A stretch of DNA of 64,000 nucleotides from ECT2AJA-044 sp965262845 (GCA_965262845.1 CBDHFX010000002.1:1-64000), one strand, 5' to 3'. Positions 1 to 8,664 are shown, counted from the stretch's first letter. The notes: generated by a model from the letters alone, not told the origin. Made by a program: numbers and translations.

Positions 1-32
1 TGATACCCCCAACTTCTAATACTGTTTTTTTT

Positions 33-700
33 CACCGCCCGGAGGGCGGTGCGCGCGCTTTGTCCGTTGCGTCTGGCGAGTCGTTAGCATTCTATTTGAA
101 AGATCGGTGTCCCTTAGTGCCAGCCAGTGCCCATGAGGGGAGTCAAGATCTTGGAGTTTGAACGAACTCATCTTTAAAGGCGATCTTTTGGGGGGGCTTT
201 TGTCGGTTGCGTCTGGCGAGTAGTCGGCATTCTATTTGAAGTATCGTGTCCCTTAGTGCCAGTCAGTGCCCATGAGGGGAGTCAAGATCTTGGAGTTTGA
301 ACGATCACTCCTTTGATGGCGACCTTTTGGGGGGCTTTTCGTTGCCTGCTTCTGGCCAGTCATCGGCATTCTATTTGGAGTATCGTGTCCCTTAGGGCCA
401 GTCAGTGCCCCTGAGGGAAGCACTGAACTTAATATTGAAACGATTTTTCCTTTGATGGCGATTTCTTTAGCCGTCCTTCGGACGCCTTGCGCTCCGCGCT
501 TTTTCACCGCCCGGTGGGCGGTGTGGTAGCTGCTGCGCAGGCTACCCGTTGGGCCATTGCCCTTGATTGGAGTCTGGAACTTGAAATTTGAACGATCACT
601 CCTTTGAAGGTGATCTTTTTGGGGGCTTTTGTCGCTTGCTTTTGGGCAGTCGTTAGCATTCTATTTTGGAGTATGCTTGTTCCTTAGGGCTATAAAAATA
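33..700. repeat. Hairpin-rich repeat array, no gene
   Basis: Units of about 140 bp recur (starting near 55, 197 and 336). Each contains a TTTTGGGGGGCTTTT-like block, a CATTCTATTTG block and a CAGTGCCC(A/C)TGAG block. Two GC hairpins of the type CACCGCCC...GGGCGGTG begin at 33 and 505; the second is followed by GTAGC...GCTAC. A CGTCC-TTCG-GGACG hairpin lies near 473. Open frames here are by-products of the repeats, and similar frames recur in every array of the window. Confidence 0.85.
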
Positions 701-746
701 ATATTTTGATAAGTTGTTGAAATGTAAGTTTTTATACAGCATTAAT

Positions 747-776
747 TACAGAGCTAGCTACAGAGCTAACTCTGTA
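747..776 (+). other. 30-bp palindromic site 1
   Basis: The left arm TACAGAGCTAGCT, a 4-base centre ACAG and the right arm AGCTAACTCTGTA form an inverted repeat with 12 of 13 arm positions paired. The same 30 bases occur at 3091, 6745, 8504 and 9737 in the same orientation. A TAGTTTTG box (matching TAnnTTTG) overlaps the right end. It could be a recombinase core site or an operator; the sequence alone does not decide. Confidence 0.8.
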
Positions 777-934
777 GTTTTGCTTTTATGGCGAAAGGGA
801 AGTAGGCAGATGAAAACAGCTGCTTAACCAACCTGCGAACGATTGGAAGCTGTCTGCTACCGCTGAATGGAATCAAGATCTCTGTGGAATGAGGTAGGGG
901 GAAAAAAGATCAGGCAGTGAACATAACTTCATAA

Positions 935-1357
935 TTACCAATCATCCTTGCGAGAATCAAAATGTTGTAATCCCTTTGAAGCAATTAAGTACGTATTATC
1001 ACTCTCAAGAACGAGCTTCAATAGCTTTTTTTCATAGTCTTTTTTAAATGACACCTTATAAACCCCATTGAAAACCACATGATCTGCGACTATTACTAAC
1101 GTTGTATCCGTTTCATTTATAGACCAATTGCCTTCCTTTATTTTTAATTTAATTGATGAAAATGACTGCAATGGTGGCAAATTACATATTCGATTTTTTT
1201 TAAAACTAATCAAGTTAACTCCCAAGTCGTGTATTATGTCTTGCTCCTTATATGTGATTTTATCAATGCTATAAAAGCCAATGATTTTTTTCTCTAATAC
1301 GGACCTGCATCCAAAAAGCAGTACCGCAAGCAAACACAATAAAACGCGTGCTGACAT
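935..1357 (-). CDS. Small lipoprotein, candidate Rhs immunity protein (copy A)
   Basis: This encodes 140 aa, identical to the product of 9925-10347. The N-terminus has a short hydrophobic stretch ending in LLFGC, a lipobox with the acylated cysteine at residue 17, so the mature protein should be a membrane-anchored lipoprotein. The rest is rich in beta-strand-like sequence and matches no family I can name. Its ATG overlaps the stop of the upstream Rhs tip frame by one base (TAATG), so the two are translationally coupled. Position directly after a variable Rhs tip is the usual place for an immunity gene; that role is inferred. In this copy it follows an orphan tip. Confidence 0.75.
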   Translation of the reverse strand: MSARVLLCLLAVLLFGCRSVLEKKIIGFYSIDKITYKEQDIIHDLGVNLISFKKNRICNLPPLQSFSSIKLKIKEGNWSINETDTTLVIVADHVVFNGVYKVSFKKDYEKKLLKLVLESDNTYLIASKGLQHFDSRKDDW

Positions 1358-2490
1358 TATGGTTCCCGGCTATTAGGCGTTGCTGTTCTTGTGTTATCCC
1401 GGCGGGCGGCACCATCATCTTCAGGTGATATTGGTGATGACAAAGGTTTTCGGTAATTTCCCGATATTTTCTTCACAATATTGATCCCTATGTCGTATAT
1501 TTTTTGATCATCAGTAGTGTTTTCACCTTGCAGTATAACATTCAAAATATTAGTGAGGCTTTCCTTATTTTGATATTTTTCCGGTATCATGTCAGCATTC
1601 AATGCCGTTTGAACATCTAAAACAGCTTGTGGTAATACATCTTCTAGCTGCTTATTTACTAAACTTTCTTCATACATTCTTGCTATCCAAAATGAATTCT
1701 GAAATGCCCAATTGATTACATTGAGAGCCATGGTGCCTTTAGCCGCAGCACTACCCATATTGGAAGCTCCTGACACGCTCCCCCTGCTTGATGGCCCATT
1801 TTTCGTAGTCGGGCTGACTATTCGATGCTGAGAAGCTACATGATTGGGGTCACCCCTTTTATTGCTCATACTTGCTATCCTCCTAGCAATTTCAGGAGTG
1901 TAAGGCAAGTTTACTGTCGACGCGGCTGTAGCACTTGGGTTATTGTATATTATTTCGGCAACCGTTCGATCAATTCCTATGTATCCAGCCTTCCAATATT
2001 TTGGATCATTATTAGCTCTGTGCCAAGCATTTCGGGTTATAAAGTTCATATTGGAAACTTTTAACTTAATCCTGCCACGTACAGCTTCTATTCTTGCCGC
2101 ATTCGCTGTAAGATATTCTGCCCCTTCCAAGTCAACCCCATCAATTACCCTGTTTTCAGCAAATGCGTAGGTCGAGTTCCAAGGATACTTGGCAGCCAGC
2201 GGATCAACCGCGAAAAAGCGACCCAACCTCGGATCGTGCATCCGGAACTTGAAGTTGATCGCATTCCCGGCCCCCTTTACTTCATCGTCCCGTTCCATAC
2301 CGTTAAAGCCATACGTGTAGGGGTTGCCGTTGATCTCGTCGTGGCGACCCGGCATCAACATTCCGAAGAAATACGAACTACGCACCCTTTTTACCCAATC
2401 GTTGGAGGTCACAGCCTTTTTACCATGCACCACCCGAAGCTCAGAGCTCCATTTATACCTCCACCTGTCAACTAACCTAAGACAACCCAT
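1357..2490 (-). pseudogene. Orphan Rhs C-terminus (core end plus variable tip)
   Basis: This frame of 377 codons carries the last 336 residues of the Rhs protein at 10347-18218 without change: the YPFGM-type core end, the HDPRLGRFFAVDPLA motif and the 253-residue variable tip (from about residue 125). The first 41 residues are unrelated to Rhs and come from the junction DNA after 2368, so signal peptide, YD repeats and shell are all missing. It is either a silent donor tip or a leftover of duplication. Orphan tips with core remnants and their immunity genes are known from other Rhs loci, where recombination can move them onto the full-length gene. Confidence 0.8.
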
Positions 2491-2525
2491 TTAATACCTC
2501 GTTTTTAAAACGATCTGCTGCAAAA
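2393..2525. other. Junction segment related to 53.1 kb
   Basis: Immediately beyond the repeat junction, this stretch shares blocks with 53100-53217 in the same orientation and order: CTAACCTAAGACAACC, a CCT(C/T)GTTTTTAAA block and GATCTGCTGCAAAA, plus a looser match around the CTCAG...CTCC...CACCT region. The two look like remnants of one element or gene fragment. I do not recognise it. Confidence 0.55.
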
Positions 2526-2574
2526 GATGGGGAAAGAGCTTCCCCTTAGCGAGCCAAAATAGGAAAAAATGGCT

Positions 2575-3030
2575 TTGGAAGTGGGGCGTTTGCCGCATTT
2601 GATTGGAGCAAGGAGCTTGATATTGAAGCGACTCATCTTTTAAGGTTGTCCTTTTGCACCGCCCGGTGGGCGGTGGGGTAGCTGCTGCGCAGGCTACCCG
2701 TTGTGCCAGTGCCCCTGAGTAAAGTACCGAGCTGCCCATATGAAGCAATCGACTTTTGAAAAGTCCTTTTTGGGGGCCAGCCTGCCACCCCTGATTGGAG
2801 TACCGAACTCAATATTGAAACGAATCGACTTTTAAGATTGTTTTTCTGCACCGCCCGGTGGGCGGTGGGGTAGCTGCTGCGCAGGCTACCCGTTGGACCA
2901 GTGCCCCTGATTGGAGTCGGGAACTTAAAATTTGAACGATCACTCCTTTGATGGCGATCTTTTGAGGGGCTTTTTATCGGTTGCTTTTGGTAAGTCATCG
3001 GCATTCTATTTGGAAGTTAGGTGTTCTTTA
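2575..3030. repeat. Hairpin-rich repeat array
   Basis: CACCGCCC...GGGCGGTG hairpins begin at 2657 and 2849 (192 bp apart), each followed by GGTAGCTGCTGCGCAGGCTACC. The last unit (2940-3030) has the same CATTCTATTTGGA ending and A/T-rich run that precede site 1 at 747, so arrays end in a conserved junction just before a palindromic site. No gene is seen here. Confidence 0.8.
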
Positions 3031-3090
3031 GGTATATAAAAATCGTCTTTTAATAAGTTATTGAAATGCAAGTTTTTATATAACATTAAT

Positions 3091-3120
3091 TACAGAGCTA
3101 GCTACAGAGCTAACTCTGTA
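3091..3120 (+). other. 30-bp palindromic site 2
   Basis: This is an exact copy of the site at 747. About 90 bp before and 65 bp after it also resemble the flanks of site 1, including a GATGAAAAC...TTAACCAACCTGC block downstream, but those flanks carry many differences while the 30-bp core has none. It lies just outside the recombinase genes. Confidence 0.8.
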
Positions 3121-3223
3121 GTTTTTCATTTATGTCGAAAGGGAAGCAGGCAGATGAAAACGCCGGTTTAACCAACCTGCAAACGGCCGGCCCCTACCGG
3201 CTAACAATGTGGGTGTAGATTTG

Positions 3224-3625
3224 CTAAAAAGGGTGAAAGCGATCAGGATCATTGGTCAGTTGCTCCAGCTCCTCATCAGTAAACAAGCATTGCAGCTCCC
3301 GTTTTTTCATTCCCCGTATCCGGATAAACTGGGTCAGATTTTGAGCCACCAACCCCTGCTGCATCAAGTAACCATAGTAATGATTCAAGATACTCAGTAT
3401 CCCTTGCTTGGTTCGGTTGCTCAAGGGTCGTTTTCTTATGACCTGATACCTGCTTATTGGTCGTTTCTCGCTTTGGAGGTAGTCCAAAAGATCTTTTTTG
3501 GTGGCACATTCCGGACTTTTGCCCAACAGGTGCAAAAACTGGCGGTGTCGCCTCATCTCAGCCCGGTAGCGTTTGATCACTCCCTCACTTAGGCCTTTGT
3601 TTTGAAGATATTGCTCAAAGTTCAT
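3224..3625 (-). pseudogene. Tyrosine recombinase, truncated after N-terminal domain
   Basis: The 133 aa match the N-terminal SAM-like core-binding domain of XerC/XerD-type recombinases (about residues 1-100), followed by the start of the catalytic domain (an FTDEELEQL-like helix near 115-123). The frame then stops. The catalytic Arg, Lys, His-x-x-Arg and Tyr are all absent, where a full family member has about 290-300 aa. The ATG overlaps the 3' end of the upstream recombinase by 11 bp, so the two were co-translated. The break lies next to palindromic site 2, so a rearrangement there may have removed the rest. The fragment could still bind DNA. Confidence 0.8.
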
Positions 3626-4523
3626 CGGTTATGTTGGTATAGATTTGGGTACTTTCTAAACTGGCGTGACCTAAAAAACGGGCAATGCCCTCTATGCTCA
3701 TCCCACCTTGCAAAAGATGGGTAGCCACGCTGTGTCGTAAGGTATGGGGAGTGAGCTTCTTTTGCTTTAAGCACTGGTTGTCAGTTGCCCGCAGCAAAAT
3801 CCCCAGAGTATATGGAATGTAGTGCCCGGTGTAGGGAAAGAGCATGCCGCTCCTGCGGCTCCAGTAGCTTCGGTATTGGTAAACAAAGAGCTGTATGGAC
3901 CGGTAAACGCCCTTACTTAAAGGTACGTAACGATCCTTGTAGCCCTTGGCCTGACGAACATGCAGTACTTTCCGATCCAAATCCACATCGTCAAGGGTTA
4001 ATTTGATGACTTCACCTCTTCTGAGTCCGCAACCATAGAGCAAATCCAGCACCAGATGTAAAATAGCCTGCCGAGGCTCACGTGTGGCTAAGCCATAATT
4101 TGAAAAAGTAGAAGGAATAGCCCCATAAAGCTCCCGTACCTCCTGCCGGGAGAGTACGGAAGGTCTTTCGCCATGTTGGTGGGCAAGTCGGTATCGGGTT
4201 GGACTCGGAGCCTGATCCATCCCCATGTGATGCAGACACTCGCAGAGCTTATCCACGGCATCAAAGCTCTTGTTTAGGTGGGCAGTGGATAAGCCTCTGC
4301 CTGCAACTCTTTGATTGGGGCGCCTTTCTATATAGGTGTAGTAATGGTTAAGATGGTCAGCGGTTAGGTGACTTATGTGAAAAACGCCATTTTGCTGCAA
4401 CCAAACTAAAAAGTGACGTACCATTTTGGGATAGCCGTATACAACCACAGCTGAGAAGCCGAGCGTTTGCAACCATTGGGTATAGGTGCTCAGAATGACG
4501 CTATGGTTCTCGCTTAGCTTCAT
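3615..4523 (-). CDS. Tyrosine recombinase (XerC/XerD-like)
   Basis: The 302-aa protein has the full layout of the family: core-binding domain (about 1-110) and catalytic domain (about 120-300). All catalytic positions are visible: R168 in GCGLRRGE, K193 in the beta-hairpin AKGYKDR, H260-x-x-R263 in PHTLRHS, H286 in LGHASLE and nucleophile Y295. It should cut and rejoin DNA at a specific site through a 3'-phosphotyrosine link. It sits 3 bp after the ATPase gene and overlaps the truncated recombinase gene, so all three form one minus-strand operon. Identical 30-bp palindromes flank the operon at 3091 and 6745 and are candidate substrates; this is inferred. Confidence 0.92.
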   Translation of the reverse strand: MKLSENHSVILSTYTQWLQTLGFSAVVVYGYPKMVRHFLVWLQQNGVFHISHLTADHLNHYYTYIERRPNQRVAGRGLSTAHLNKSFDAVDKLCECLHHMGMDQAPSPTRYRLAHQHGERPSVLSRQEVRELYGAIPSTFSNYGLATREPRQAILHLVLDLLYGCGLRRGEVIKLTLDDVDLDRKVLHVRQAKGYKDRYVPLSKGVYRSIQLFVYQYRSYWSRRSGMLFPYTGHYIPYTLGILLRATDNQCLKQKKLTPHTLRHSVATHLLQGGMSIEGIARFLGHASLESTQIYTNITDEL

Positions 4524-4526
4524 CTT

Positions 4527-6215
4527 TTATACTTGTTGGGTTCTATAGACTTTTGGAGTTGGTGTCGTCCTACCGTTTTTTGTAGTCGGGGCAAGGGCTG
4601 GAGCGTTAGACACCCCGTTTTGGCCAACTGACCTACTCTTTTTTGCCGGTTTTACCGGTTTTTCAGGGGTAAATGCCTCATTTTGACCGGTTACATAGGC
4701 TTTTCTGATCGTTTCCAACGTTTTTTTCAGGCTTTGACCAATGCTACTTTGCTTTTCTGAGAGCTCATTTAGGTTCGAGAACTTGTACTGATAGCCTTCG
4801 CGGTGTTTGTTTCCACCGGTAATCTGTAGATAATGGAACAAGGTGAGTTCCTGCAGGTAGCGGTTTAGCGTTCTTGGATGTATGCGCTTGACCTTGCGCA
4901 GGTCCAGAGCCATAAACTGATTCGTTTTGGCCTCGGTTAGGAACGTTTGCAACCAGTTGTAGAACCCACGAGCGGGGGTACTGAGCTCATCGGCCCGGCG
5001 AAGCAGGCAGTTCTTCAAAAGGGAAAAGGCTAGTTCGATGTCGTCGGGATGAGTTTCGATGTACACTTCGCCAGTGGCCTCATCGGTCACTTCCTTCCGC
5101 TGGCGTTGAAAAAAGAAGGTGATAATATCTATGAAGTTTAGTAGCAGCAGCAAGGTCTTCCGGGGGTGCGGCAGATCTTCAGGTAAGGTGATCAGGGGGG
5201 CGAAGGGGTTCACGATCCGTACGTTTTCCAAACTAGCCAACACACACTGCAGCTTGCGTTGGGTCTGGGCTATATCGCTTTCATTGATCAATCCGGCGCG
5301 GAGTTTCTTTTGGTAGTCCATTACGTTCTCATCCTGAGTAGAGCTGTGGTTCAGGTGCAGGCATAAAAACGGCAGACTCAACTGGTCGTAGCTTTTTTCG
5401 GAGTAGGCGCAGGCGATCAAACAGAGCTTGCCGGCCACCTCAAAAGTGGTGGTGTGCAACATGCCATCCTTATCCTTGGTCGCTCTTGTTTTAACCAGCC
5501 GCCCTTGCGTCTGCAGGGTAGCGAGGGGGGTTAACATCTTTTGTGTCCACTCGAGATCTTCGATAAACAGCACCTTTCCGTCGATCTGCTGACTATCGAA
5601 GTAGTACAGGGCGTTTTCACTGATCTGGGTGTGGAAGCTGAACCAGTTGGGTGGCAGGCATTCGGAAAGTTTTTGCAGCAGGTAGCTTTTGCCTATTCCA
5701 CTTTTGGCGAGGCAGAGTACTGAGAAGGGATTACTAAACCGGTGGGAAGCTATCGCCAAAAAAAGGATCAGGCCGTTTTCCGACTCGCCCAGAATACCCA
5801 GCCGTTCCAGATCTTTTTGCAGGTTTTTGATCAGGTTTTTGTTCGCGAGATACTTTTTCGCTTGTTTGGCTTCCTCTTCGCTTAGTTCGAAGGGCTGTTC
5901 AGTGTGGTCTTCGGGGTATTGGAGGCGTTTGAGTTTATAGGCTTCGAGCTGTGAAGTAAGCAAGTGAACCGATTTGGACACTTCCAGTAGCGGCAGTTGC
6001 CATTTATCGCAAAGGGTGCGGACCAGCTTATCGGTTTGCTGGTCGCTGTACAGGTCGAGCGTGGTACGCAGTGGCGGGTAGCTTTGGTAGGTGATCCGCA
6101 GGGTGCAGATCATTCTTTCAATTTGCTGGAGGTCTACCCCACCCAGAACATCCGCAGTAAAAAGGGAGTCGGAATAGGTAATAAATCGCGGGTTGTGTAT
6201 TTGCAAATGTTTCAT
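4527..6215 (-). CDS. P-loop ATPase of the recombinase module
   Basis: From the ATG at 6215 the product has 562 aa. The frame stays open to 6497, but that part is a low-complexity translation of GC-rich hairpins, so I prefer the internal start. A Walker A motif (AKSGIGKS, residues 170-177) and a Walker B motif (KVLFIED, 214-220) mark an ATPase core; a basic tail follows (about 510-562). It resembles ATPases or helicase-like proteins found beside paired tyrosine recombinases on bacterial mobile elements, but I see no zinc finger or toprim domain. It may load or remodel DNA during transposition. Its exact family is uncertain. Confidence 0.7.
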   Translation of the reverse strand: MKHLQIHNPRFITYSDSLFTADVLGGVDLQQIERMICTLRITYQSYPPLRTTLDLYSDQQTDKLVRTLCDKWQLPLLEVSKSVHLLTSQLEAYKLKRLQYPEDHTEQPFELSEEEAKQAKKYLANKNLIKNLQKDLERLGILGESENGLILFLAIASHRFSNPFSVLCLAKSGIGKSYLLQKLSECLPPNWFSFHTQISENALYYFDSQQIDGKVLFIEDLEWTQKMLTPLATLQTQGRLVKTRATKDKDGMLHTTTFEVAGKLCLIACAYSEKSYDQLSLPFLCLHLNHSSTQDENVMDYQKKLRAGLINESDIAQTQRKLQCVLASLENVRIVNPFAPLITLPEDLPHPRKTLLLLLNFIDIITFFFQRQRKEVTDEATGEVYIETHPDDIELAFSLLKNCLLRRADELSTPARGFYNWLQTFLTEAKTNQFMALDLRKVKRIHPRTLNRYLQELTLFHYLQITGGNKHREGYQYKFSNLNELSEKQSSIGQSLKKTLETIRKAYVTGQNEAFTPEKPVKPAKKSRSVGQNGVSNAPALAPTTKNGRTTPTPKVYRTQQV

Positions 6216-6600
6216 CGCCTCGTGGTTTTTGGGGTTCGATCCGAAGGCGAAATAACAAAGGGAAAATGGCTCGGGGCAAATAAAGAAATGAACAAAAGGT
6301 GGCCGGCGGAAGCCGGCCATCGCCCCCCGCTCGGCGCGCCCGGCCGCTCGCCAGCAAGGGGGTGGGCCGGCCCGGTTTCCCGGGCCCTCTTTTCTCTCTT
6401 TTTTTAGATCTTGGGGTGGCCCTAAGGGCCAGGGGTTGAAGCGGTACAACCTTTTTCCGGACCGACAGGCTCGGAAAAAGACTTTTTGTGTTCCCAACCG
6501 ACAAAAAAAGAAAAGCTCCGCTGCTATGTACGGAGCCTTTCCCTGATAAAAAAGAGTCTGTGCCAGAGCAGTCGGAGTCTTGCAACCGAACGCTCCAGCC
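6216..6600. other. GC-rich hairpin region upstream of the ATPase gene
   Basis: The region holds a perfect GGCCGGC-GGAA-GCCGGCC hairpin (6301-6318), a GGCCCGG-TTT-CC-CGGGCC hairpin (6369-6386) followed on the plus strand by a T-rich run, a GGCCCTAAGGGCC palindrome (about 6418-6430) and a GCTCCG...CGGAGC stem near 6507-6530. It also has one arm of a 48-bp inverted repeat (6321-6368). If transcription of the ATPase operon starts upstream of 6497, this would be a strongly folded leader. Confidence 0.6.
6321..6368. repeat. 48-bp inverted repeat, left arm
   Basis: The exact reverse complement of these 48 bases lies at 8762-8809. Both arms are very GC-rich (containing GGCGCGCC), and both have a GGCCCT(A/T)AGGGCC palindrome 50-70 bp beyond the arm. 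They bracket the AbrB-like gene and the repeat array. Confidence 0.9.
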
Positions 6601-6744
6601 CATAGTTATGAAAGTATGATAACGCCAAAAAAGATCTATAGTTCATTATCCGGATCAAATTTTTTAAAAATTAATCTATTTTCATATAGCCTCGTAACAC
6701 AATTTTAATAAAGTATTGAAATACAATTATTTAAATAAATTAAT

Positions 6745-6774
6745 TACAGAGCTAGCTACAGAGCTAACTCTGTA
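6745..6774 (+). other. 30-bp palindromic site 3, between divergent genes
   Basis: Here the inverted repeat extends outward: AAATTAATT on the left pairs with AATTAATTT on the right, giving arms of about 20 bp with one mismatch. The site lies between the start of the minus-strand ATPase/recombinase operon and the plus-strand AbrB-like gene, only 23 bp before the ATG of the latter. That is the expected place for an operator acting on both. It is also the right-hand flank of the recombinase operon. Confidence 0.8.
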
Positions 6775-6784
6775 ATTAATTTTC

Positions 6785-6792
6785 TAACTTTG
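6785..6792 (+). promoter_or_regulatory. Putative -7 box of the AbrB-like gene
   Basis: TAACTTTG fits the Bacteroidota -7 consensus TAnnTTTG. It ends 5 bp before the ATG, which would give an almost leaderless transcript. It is adjacent to palindromic site 3. Confidence 0.45.
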
Positions 6793-6797
6793 CACAC

Positions 6798-6983
6798 ATG
6801 ACAAGAAAAAAATTAGAGGACAGAAACACTCGCAAGCTGGCCAAGGTAGGCGGTGGCAAAACCTATTCCATTACTCTGCCGGTTGATATTATCCGGGAGT
6901 TAGAATGGAAACAAGGACAAAAGTTGGAAGTTAAAAAATACGGGAAAGCCATTGTTCTTAGGGACTGGAAAGGAGAAGAATAA
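6798..6983 (+). CDS. AbrB/MazE-type DNA-binding protein
   Basis: The 61-aa protein fits a single SpoVT-AbrB swapped-hairpin domain: a basic start, then SITLPVDIIRELEW and KLEVKKYGKAIVL, the two strands and linker typical of the fold. Such proteins are dimeric DNA binders acting as transition-state regulators or antitoxins. No toxin gene follows; the next 1.4 kb is a repeat array. Its start lies 23 bp after the extended palindrome at 6745, so it may bind that palindrome and regulate itself, the divergent recombinase operon and the other palindrome copies. The fold call is fairly safe; the target is inferred. Confidence 0.75.
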   Translation: MTRKKLEDRNTRKLAKVGGGKTYSITLPVDIIRELEWKQGQKLEVKKYGKAIVLRDWKGEE

Positions 6984-6989
6984 AATGTG

Positions 6990-8420
6990 ACGGCTGGTGA
7001 GCCTTATCCATTGCCCCTGAACAAAGTACTGAGCTGACTATTTTAAAACCCTCCACTTTTGAAAACCTTTTTTTGGGGGGGCAGTTTGCCGCATTTGATT
7101 GGAGCAAGGAGCTTGATATTGAACCGAATCGTCTTTTAAGGTTGTCTCTTTGCACCGCCCGGTGGGCGGTGTGGTAGCTGCTGCGCAGGCTACCCGTTGT
7201 GCCAGTGCCCTTGAGTAAAGTATCGAGCTGCCTATATGAAGCACTCGACTTTTAAGGAGCAATTTTTTTGGGGCCCAATTGCCGCCCATGAGTGGAGTAC
7301 TGAACTTGATATTGAACCGAATCGTCTTTTAAGGTTGTCTTTTTTGCACCGCCCGGTGGGCGGTGTGGTAGCTGCTGCGCAGGCTACCCGTTGTGCCAGT
7401 GCCCATGAGTAAAGTACCGAGCTGCCCATATGAAGCAATTGACTTTTGATAAGTCCTTTTTGGGGGGGCGCTTGCTACCCCTGAGTGGAGTACCGAACCT
7501 GATATTGAAACGACTTTTTCTTTGAAGGAGATCTCTTTAGCCGTCCTGCGGACGCCTTGCGCTTCGCGCTTTTTCACCGCCCGTCGGGCGGTGGGTAGCT
7601 GCTGCGCAGGCTACCCCGTCGTGCCAGTGCCCATGAGTAAAGTATCGAGCTGCCCATATGAAGCAATCGACTTTTAAGGTTGTCTTTTTGCACCGCCCGA
7701 CGGGCGGTGGGTAGCTGCTGCGCAGGCTACCCGTTGGACCAGTGCCCCTGAGTAAAGTATCGAGCTGCCCATATGAAGCACTCGACTTTTAAGAAACTCT
7801 TTTTGGGGGGGTCGCTTGCTGCCCCTGAGTGGAGCAATGAGCTTGATATTGAAACGAATCGACTTTTAAGGTTGTCCTTTTTGCACCGCCCGATGGGCGG
7901 TGTGGTAGCTGCTGCGCAGGCTACCCGTTGGACCAGTGCCCTTGATTAGAGTAACCAACTACCTATATGAAGCACTCGACTTTTAAGGAGCAATTTTTTG
8001 GGGGCTCGGTTTACCGCCTTTGAGTGGAGCAAAGAACCTGATATTGAAACGAATCGACTTTTAAGGTTGTCTTTTTGCACCGCCCGGTGGGCGGTGTGGT
8101 AGCTGCTGCGCAGGCTACCCGTTGGACCAGTGCCCATGAGTAAAGTATCGGGCTGCCCATATGAAGCAATCGACTTTTAACAAACTCTTTTTGGGGGGTG
8201 CCAGTCCGCTGCCCCTGAGTGGAGCAAGGAGCTTGATATTGAAACGACTTTTTCTTTGAAGGAGATCTTTTTGCACCGCCCGGTGGGCGGTGTGGTAGCT
8301 GCTGCGCAGGCTACCGTCGTACCAGTGCCCTTGAATGAAGTATTGAGTTGCCTATATGAAGCACTCGACTTTTGATAAGTACTTTTTGGGGGCTCTTTGT
8401 CCGTTACCTTTTATTGTAGT
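6990..8420. repeat. Main hairpin repeat array, about 194-bp period
   Basis: CACCGCCC...GGGCGGTG hairpins begin at 7153, 7347, 7575, 7691, 7883, 8078 and 8273; most steps are 192-195 bp. Loop bases vary (GGT, GTC, GAC, GAT) while the stem is kept. Each is followed by a GTAGC...GCTAC hairpin around the palindrome CTGCGCAG, then CAGTGCCC, then a CATATGAAGCA-CTCGACTTTTAA block, a G-run and a TGATATTGAAACGA block. The 1.4 kb holds no credible gene; the frames in it are repeat translations. Confidence 0.85.
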
Positions 8421-8503
8421 AACTAACTGACTATTTGAGAATTATAGCTATAATAGTAGCAAAGTGTTTTATCGAAAAGAGCCTTTCATTTTGTTATTAA
8501 AAC

Positions 8504-8533
8504 TACAGAGCTAGCTACAGAGCTAACTCTGTA
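8504..8533 (+). other. 30-bp palindromic site 4
   Basis: This is an exact copy of the 30-bp site. It is followed by a short ATG frame that stops after five codons and by a CAGGC-TAAAAAC-GCCTG hairpin (about 8564-8580) with a T-rich tail. Sites 1 and 2 have a related downstream block. Confidence 0.8.
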
Positions 8534-8664
8534 GTTTTTGATTTATGGCGACAGAGAAATAAGCAGGCTAAAAACGCCTGTTTATTATTCGGATTTTTTC
8601 GCTGCTGGTCGACAGTCCATTATAATATGGTGTGTTTTTCGCCTGTTTTAGTCGTTTTAGCACT

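Larger units (their letters stand above)
1..2368. repeat. Long direct repeat, copy A (pairs with 8991-11358)
   Basis: Every base compared matches 8991-11358 at a constant offset of 8990. The copies part at 2368/11358: copy A runs into unrelated DNA, while copy B continues into the full Rhs gene. The repeat holds a hairpin array, one 30-bp palindromic site, the small lipoprotein gene and the last 336 codons of the Rhs gene. The left end is not visible because the window starts inside it. Lack of divergence suggests a recent duplication, recent gene conversion, or an assembly effect at a contig edge. Confidence 0.95.

Noticed and set aside
253..507. Small minus-strand frames in the arrays (for example 253-507, 2491-2748, 2633-3004, 6958-7577, 7946-8137, 9243-9497)
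   Set aside because: They are translations of hairpin repeats; the same peptides recur in every array, in several frames, with no own start signals.
6216..6497. N-terminal extension of the ATPase to 6497
   Set aside because: The added 94 residues translate a hairpin block and one arm of an inverted repeat; the ATG at 6215 begins the protein-like part.
7153..8273. CRISPR array in the regularly spaced repeats
   Set aside because: The repeated parts are long and the intervals are themselves repeats, not unique spacers; no cas genes are present.
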